This document shows, piece after piece, positions 60,018 through 64,000 of a DNA stretch of 64,000 bases. The DNA is from Pseudoalteromonas espejiana DSM 9414. GTDB lineage: Bacteria; Pseudomonadota; Gammaproteobacteria; Enterobacterales; Alteromonadaceae. The position numbers and the translations under genes are program-made. The stretch spans positions 1,065,001 to 1,129,000 of the forward strand of contig NZ_CP011028.1 in assembly GCF_002221525.1 (NCBI RefSeq), given 5' to 3'. Position 1 is the first letter of the stretch. Each line of letters begins with the position of its first letter. Below the pieces are notes generated by a model, which ran no database searches, was not told the origin of the DNA, and worked only from the letters and a program-made list of their open reading frames with translations.

Positions 60018-61592
60018 CTATTTATTAAATAGCTCTTGCTTTACGTGCTCAGCAAAACCGCTACCTGCTTCTAAGTAAAAGTTATAAGTAGAATTGACGC
60101 CCATGTTTTCAAGCTCTTTTTGTTGGTCAGGGTAATTTGCAATGGCGGTTACTTGCCCGCTGTAACCTGATGCTTGCAATTGCTCTAAAGCAAAAATATT
60201 TTGCATATGTTTTGGCATTGCCAGCATGACCATTTCCACGTGTGAGTGGTTTACACGTTGCCAAAAGTCGGGGTCTGTTGCATCAGCTAGCAGTACCTTT
60301 CGGTCACGTTTAATGTGTTTTTCAACCACCTCTGGCTTTATATCTATTCCGGCGACAACATTAGGGTGAGTGGCATTAATCGTTTCATACGCGCCGGTGC
60401 CGATTCGGCCCATACCAAAGATAACAATTTTTGTGTCGTTTAAATTAACCGGCAGCTCTTCTGCAAGGCGTGTTTTACTTTCAAACTTTAATAACCAACG
60501 CTCTACCTTTACATAAAGCTCGTTAGAGCGCTTATTTAGTGGCGATGCAATAACAAAGGTAATAGATACAGCAATGGCCATTACTGCTAGCCACTCAGAG
60601 GTGATCATACCCGTTGAGGCTGCAACCGCACATACTATAAGCCCAAACTCACTAAAATTAGCAAGGCTAAAAGCAGTTAGCAACGAGGTGCGGGCTCTGA
60701 GTTTAAAGGCATTAGTAAAGGCATAATAAAGTAAGGTTTTAATAGGCAATACAAAAATAAGTATAAGAGCCACAATTAAGGAATTAGCAGTAAGCTCTGC
60801 ATTTAGGCCAATACTTAAGAAAAAACCGACCAGTAAAATATCTTTTACGTTAAGCAGTGACTTAGAAAGTTCACCCGCTTTTTTATGTGGTGCGAACATC
60901 ATTCCCATTATGAGTGCGCCTAAGTCGCCTTTTAAGCCAGCAAATTCAAACGCATTGTAGCCTGCTACTAACGCAAAGAAAAAACCAAATAATGGCAGTA
61001 GCTCACCATGTTTTGAGCGATTAAGCACGCCATACATTAACGGTCGCACTAACGGTAGCGCAATAATTAGAGCAAGTGCCCAAATGTTAGGTACTTTACC
61101 TGTGCTAATGGCTAAAAATATTACGGCAAAAATATCCTGCATTACTAAAATACCAATGGCTATTTTACCGTGTAGGCTTGCCATTTCGCCTCGCTCTTCT
61201 AGTACTTTTACTGCAAATACGGTGCTTGAAAAGCTAAGCGCAAAACCGACCAGCAAGGCACTTTGCCAACTTAAGTCGATAAATAAAGGCACTGCAAATA
61301 TGCCTAGCAGTAACATAAACCCACTAAAAATAGCGCTACTTACAATAATGTGCAGGGTGGCTGGTGCCCATACTTGTGGTTTAACTAAGCTTTTAACTTT
61401 TAGCTTTAAGCCAATACTAAACAGTAACAATGTGACACCTAAAGCAGCAATTGTATCGAGTAGCTCGGTACTTTTATAACCCGCTAAATTTAATGCAAAG
61501 CCAGCCAATAAAAAGCCAATGAGAGGAGGTAGTTTTAATTGATATACACCAAAACCACAAACGAACGCGGCAGCAAAATAAATCAGTTCCAT
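60018..61592 (-). CDS. Kef-type monovalent cation:proton antiporter with TrkA-N domain
   Basis: A 524-residue CPA2-family protein: about 11-12 TM helices in the first 380 residues, then a cytoplasmic TrkA-N/RCK domain (about 392-520) starting KIVIFGMGRIGTGAYE and binding NAD(H). No glutathione-binding C-terminal extension is present, and the transported ion (K+ or Na+) is not certain. Start placed at the ATG at 61592; a GTG five codons upstream is the alternative. Single gene with its own terminator. Confidence 0.85.
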   Translation of the reverse strand: MELIYFAAAFVCGFGVYQLKLPPLIGFLLAGFALNLAGYKSTELLDTIAALGVTLLLFSIGLKLKVKSLVKPQVWAPATLHIIVSSAIFSGFMLLLGIFAVPLFIDLSWQSALLVGFALSFSSTVFAVKVLEERGEMASLHGKIAIGILVMQDIFAVIFLAISTGKVPNIWALALIIALPLVRPLMYGVLNRSKHGELLPLFGFFFALVAGYNAFEFAGLKGDLGALIMGMMFAPHKKAGELSKSLLNVKDILLVGFFLSIGLNAELTANSLIVALILIFVLPIKTLLYYAFTNAFKLRARTSLLTAFSLANFSEFGLIVCAVAASTGMITSEWLAVMAIAVSITFVIASPLNKRSNELYVKVERWLLKFESKTRLAEELPVNLNDTKIVIFGMGRIGTGAYETINATHPNVVAGIDIKPEVVEKHIKRDRKVLLADATDPDFWQRVNHSHVEMVMLAMPKHMQNIFALEQLQASGYSGQVTAIANYPDQQKELENMGVNSTYNFYLEAGSGFAEHVKQELFNK

Positions 61593-61854
61593 AATTCTTA
61601 ATATCACGTCTTTGGGGCTAGCAGTGTAGCGAAAATTTTATACCAATGAAAATAAATATAGCGGGTTTCTGTGCGCAGTTTAATCAATTACTTACTCAGT
61701 TACGTATAAAAAATGCGCATAAGGCATTAAAATATTCGTAAATAGCATGTAAATAACATTTTTTCACTGACAAGCGCTTTTAAATATGGTTAAGATGCCT
61801 TAACAAAGGAGATTAAGTGGGCTAAATACATATAGCGCCGCTTAGGAGAATAAT

Positions 61855-62598
61855 ATGTTTAAAAAGATTTTAGCGTCTGTAGGTATTGGCGCTGCAAAAG
61901 TTGATACAATCTTAGAAACTGAGCACCTTCAACCTGGGCAGCTTTTTAATGCCAATATAGTTATAACCGCAGGCGATGTAGCACAAGAAATTTCTGGGCT
62001 AGATTTGTTTTTAATGACACGCGTTAAAGTTGATGGCGAAGACGGTGAGTATTTTACAAATCATGTTATTGATCAATGGCGCATTACTGACATTGGCACT
62101 ATTGAACCTGGCGAAGTAAAAAGTATTCCTTTTGAAGCACGCCTTCATTCTGAAACGCCTATTACCGAAATTAACGCAGGGTATAATCAATCACATGTAT
62201 GGTTAGAAACTGGTTTAGATATTGATTTAGCGTTAGACCCAACAGATAAAGACCACTTGCATATTTATCCTAATGAAGCTGTTAAAACGTGTATGCAGGC
62301 AATGGATAAGCTCGGCTTTAGCTTACAAAAAGCGGATGTTGAAAAAGGGCACTTACGCGCTAGTACATTTCAATCTGTGTCTGGCTGTTATCAAGAACTT
62401 GAATATAAACCTAATAGCCGAAGCTTGTTTGGTATTCAAGAAATTGAATTGTCGTTTGTACCAGAGGCGCATAAAACACATGTTTTAATTGAGCTTGATA
62501 GAGCCTTTAGAGGCGATGGCTATGTAGATTTAACCATAGAGCACGACCATGTTAACTTATCGCAGTTATGCGATCAGTTAGAGCGCTTATTTGCTTAA
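61855..62598 (+). CDS. Spo0M-like sporulation-control/arrestin-fold protein
   Basis: A 247-residue protein: an N-terminal arrestin-like Spo0M domain (LETEHLQPGQLFNANIVITAGDVAQEISGLDLFLMTRV) and a C-terminal part with VWLETGLDIDLALDPTDKDHLHIYP, a Spo0M signature. It is present in many non-sporulating bacteria, where its role is unclear (a cytoskeleton-linked or membrane-stress role has been suggested). AGGAG precedes the ATG. Single gene. Confidence 0.85.
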   Translation: MFKKILASVGIGAAKVDTILETEHLQPGQLFNANIVITAGDVAQEISGLDLFLMTRVKVDGEDGEYFTNHVIDQWRITDIGTIEPGEVKSIPFEARLHSETPITEINAGYNQSHVWLETGLDIDLALDPTDKDHLHIYPNEAVKTCMQAMDKLGFSLQKADVEKGHLRASTFQSVSGCYQELEYKPNSRSLFGIQEIELSFVPEAHKTHVLIELDRAFRGDGYVDLTIEHDHVNLSQLCDQLERLFA

Positions 62599-62617
62599 GC
62601 TAAAGTGCTGTTTAATA

Positions 62618-62638
62618 AACCCAGCTAAGGCTGGGTTT
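62618..62638 (+). terminator. Terminator of the Spo0M gene
   Basis: AAACCCAGC, TAAG, GCTGGGTTT with a T-tract; it lies 19 bases ahead of the elaA start codon. Confidence 0.85.
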
Positions 62639-62656
62639 TTTGTTTAAGGATTTTAT

Positions 62657-63106
62657 ATGCAGTTTAAGTGTGAGCAATTTAACGCGCTCGATATCCATAC
62701 TTTATTTACTATTATGCGTGGCCGAGTAGACGTATTTGTTGTTGAACAAACGTGCCCTTACCCTGAGCTTGATGATGTAGACATTGCTAGCAGTACGCAG
62801 CACATATATGCAGTTACAAATAAGCAACTTAACGCTTATGCGCGTTGTTATGAAAAAAATGAGCAATATAGCGCAATAGGGCGTGTGCTTGTAAATAACT
62901 CTGAGCGCGGTAAAGGGGTGGCTACCACGTTGTTAAATCTTGCTATTGAGTGTTGTAAAAGCAACTGGCCAAAGCGCAATATTTATATTGGGGCACAAAC
63001 CTATTTACTTGATTTCTATCGCTCATTTGGCTTTGAGGAGATAGATGAACAGTACCTTGAAGACGGTATTCCACATCAGGATATGGTGTTAAATATAATG
63101 AGTTAA
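62657..63106 (+). CDS. elaA: ElaA-family GNAT acetyltransferase
   Basis: A 149-residue protein of the GNAT fold. The ElaA signature reads LFTIMRGRVDVFVVEQTCPYPELDDVDIAS near the N-terminus, followed by acetyl-CoA-binding GRVLVNNSERGKGVATTLL (RGKGVA). It transfers an acetyl group from acetyl-CoA to an unknown acceptor. AAGGA precedes the ATG. It is followed by a terminator shared with the convergent transporter gene. Confidence 0.9.
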   Translation: MQFKCEQFNALDIHTLFTIMRGRVDVFVVEQTCPYPELDDVDIASSTQHIYAVTNKQLNAYARCYEKNEQYSAIGRVLVNNSERGKGVATTLLNLAIECCKSNWPKRNIYIGAQTYLLDFYRSFGFEEIDEQYLEDGIPHQDMVLNIMS

Positions 63107-63159
63107 AAGTATTTTTAACTAAAATATCTTAGTTTATTAGCTGCAGATTTTAGCCATTA

Positions 63160-63184
63160 AAAAGCCCACTATAGTGGGCTTTTT
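63160..63184. terminator. Bidirectional terminator (elaA / NSS transporter)
   Basis: AAAAGCCCACTA and TAGTGGGCTTTT form a continuous palindrome between convergent genes, with A and T flanks. Confidence 0.85.
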
Positions 63185-63206
63185 AATAAAGATAGTGCTG
63201 TAAGCC

Positions 63207-64000
63207 CTAACTTAAAACTGAATGTAAAAATACTGCACCAATAGCGACAGGGCATACAAATTTAGTGTAAACAGGCCACACTTTCCAAAATAGTGTGTTG
63301 TGTACTTCTGGGTTACCTTGTTGAATAGTCTTTAATAATGAGCCTCGGTACCAAATCCAACCAACAAAAATACAACACATTAAGCCTATTAGCGGCTGTG
63401 CAACTTTTGTTGTTAAAGTGATCACTAAACCAAACAAACTGCCTAAGTTACATACTATAGTAATGCTCACGGCACTTATAAGTGCACCAATAAGCCAAGT
63501 AGCTTGTTTTCGGCTCATAGCAAAGCGCTCTACCGTGTACGATACGGGCGCCTCTAGCATTGAAATAGACGAGGTTAACGCAGCAATACTCATTAGAGCA
63601 AAAAAAGCAAAGCCAATGAATAAGCCCGCCGAACCCATACCTTCAAACAAAGCTGGCAGCACTTGAAATACTAATGTGTCTTCAGAGAGAAGTTTACCTG
63701 TTGTTGCAGAGAATATTTCTACCCCTTGTGCCTGTGCAACGTACATAGCAGGTATTATTAATAGGCCAGCTACAAACGCAATAAACACATCAATAAGTGT
63801 TACGTATGCGCCAAGCGATACTAGGTTTTCTTTTTTACTAATATAAGAGCCATAAATAATCATCACACTTGTACCAAGTGATAGTGAGAAAAAGGCTTGC
63901 CCTAGTGCACTTACTAATAATTTAGCATCAAAAATAGATGAAAAATCAGGGACTAAATACGCTTTTAAACCTTCCATTGCGCCATCTTGTGTCATCACAT
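63207..64000 (-). CDS. Sodium-dependent (NSS/SNF family) transporter, C-terminal part
   Basis: The gene runs off the window edge, so only the last 264 or so residues are visible. They contain several TM helices and the NSS motifs of the C-terminal half (GQAFFSLSLGTSVMIIYGSY, a TM6-like unit, and ALMSIAALTSSISMLEAPVSYTVE, a TM8-like unit). Members co-transport sodium with amino acids such as tryptophan, tyrosine or alanine; the substrate here cannot be read. The true start lies beyond 64000. Confidence 0.85.
   Translation of the reverse strand, partial: VMTQDGAMEGLKAYLVPDFSSIFDAKLLVSALGQAFFSLSLGTSVMIIYGSYISKKENLVSLGAYVTLIDVFIAFVAGLLIIPAMYVAQAQGVEIFSATTGKLLSEDTLVFQVLPALFEGMGSAGLFIGFAFFALMSIAALTSSISMLEAPVSYTVERFAMSRKQATWLIGALISAVSITIVCNLGSLFGLVITLTTKVAQPLIGLMCCIFVGWIWYRGSLLKTIQQGNPEVHNTLFWKVWPVYTKFVCPVAIGAVFLHSVLS

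Noticed and set aside
61084..61479. 131-codon frame antisense to the Kef-type antiporter
   Set aside because: Shadow frame over a membrane protein; no translation signal or recognisable domain.
1..64000. CRISPR arrays, tRNA or rRNA genes, prophage, integrase or transposase genes, defence systems
   Set aside because: I searched both strands by eye for repeat-spacer patterns, tRNA T-arm motifs and typical mobile or defence proteins and found none.

Overview
The window is an AT-rich (roughly 40% GC by eye), densely coding stretch of a marine gammaproteobacterial chromosome, most likely Pseudoalteromonas. Pointers are the many TonB-dependent receptors, the DUF3019/MipA/two-component cluster, the smpB-ratA-rnfH-bamE block, a RIO-type kinase, a YebG homologue behind a LexA box, and short palindromic repeats with TACCAA/TTGGTA ends. 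It reads as core chromosome. I see no transposase, integrase, phage module, CRISPR array, defence island, rRNA or tRNA gene. Almost all genes are intact; the only partial ones are the two cut by the window edges.

Layout. 0-8 kb: an OprC-like copper TonB receptor behind a perfect 14-bp inverted repeat, a DUF2986 protein, a secreted M20 dipeptidase, a small porin, a 2TM protein, OsmC, and an overlapping DUF2256/photolyase-family pair. 8-19 kb: a flavin-reductase-like protein, a secreted S9 peptidase, a BaeSR-like two-component system, a RIO kinase, an EF-hand/proline-rich protein pair whose promoter shares a 14-bp identical block with the baeSR promoter, a repeat element, a secreted FG-GAP protein and a GGDEF-EAL protein. 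19-28 kb: YghU, rhomboid, a DJ-1/PfpI protein with a divergent LysR regulator, dienelactone hydrolase, a GDPD lipoprotein, an EamA exporter, a Dcp lipoprotein and a small orphan gene. 28-40 kb: MscS, a TonB receptor with a structured leader, HAD phosphatase, Lig E, YegD, MgsA, LysE/MFS exporters, a DUF4442 thioesterase-like protein, and a bactofilin/M23 overlapping pair.

40-54 kb: YebG with its SOS box, a ComEA-like protein, dsbB divergent from fadR (the nhaB that lies between them in E. coli is absent), a 2-Cys peroxiredoxin, a large TonB receptor, smpB-ratA-rnfH-bamE, a GIY-YIG protein, a TPR/transglutaminase-like lipoprotein, a chemoreceptor, and ilvC with divergent ilvY. 54-64 kb: a diguanylate cyclase, a mipA-DUF3019-response regulator-kinase operon whose last codons lie inside a palindromic repeat, a DUF3820 protein, a Kef-type antiporter, Spo0M, ElaA and the C-terminal part of an NSS transporter.

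Themes. Envelope traffic and sensing dominate: three TonB receptors, a porin, MipA/OmpV, two envelope-type two-component systems, DsbB, a bactofilin with its LytM partner, and several secreted or lipoprotein peptidases. The most interesting unexplained signals are (i) the 11-bp-period box shared by the baeSR and EF-hand promoters, (ii) the four-gene mipA-DUF3019-two-component operon, (iii) the copper-receptor promoter palindrome, (iv) the palindrome TTTCGAGTCGAAA upstream of both dcp and dsbB, with a possible three-way-junction element next to the dsbB copy, and (v) a photolyase-family protein in which the residue aligned with the flavin-proximal tryptophan is not aromatic.
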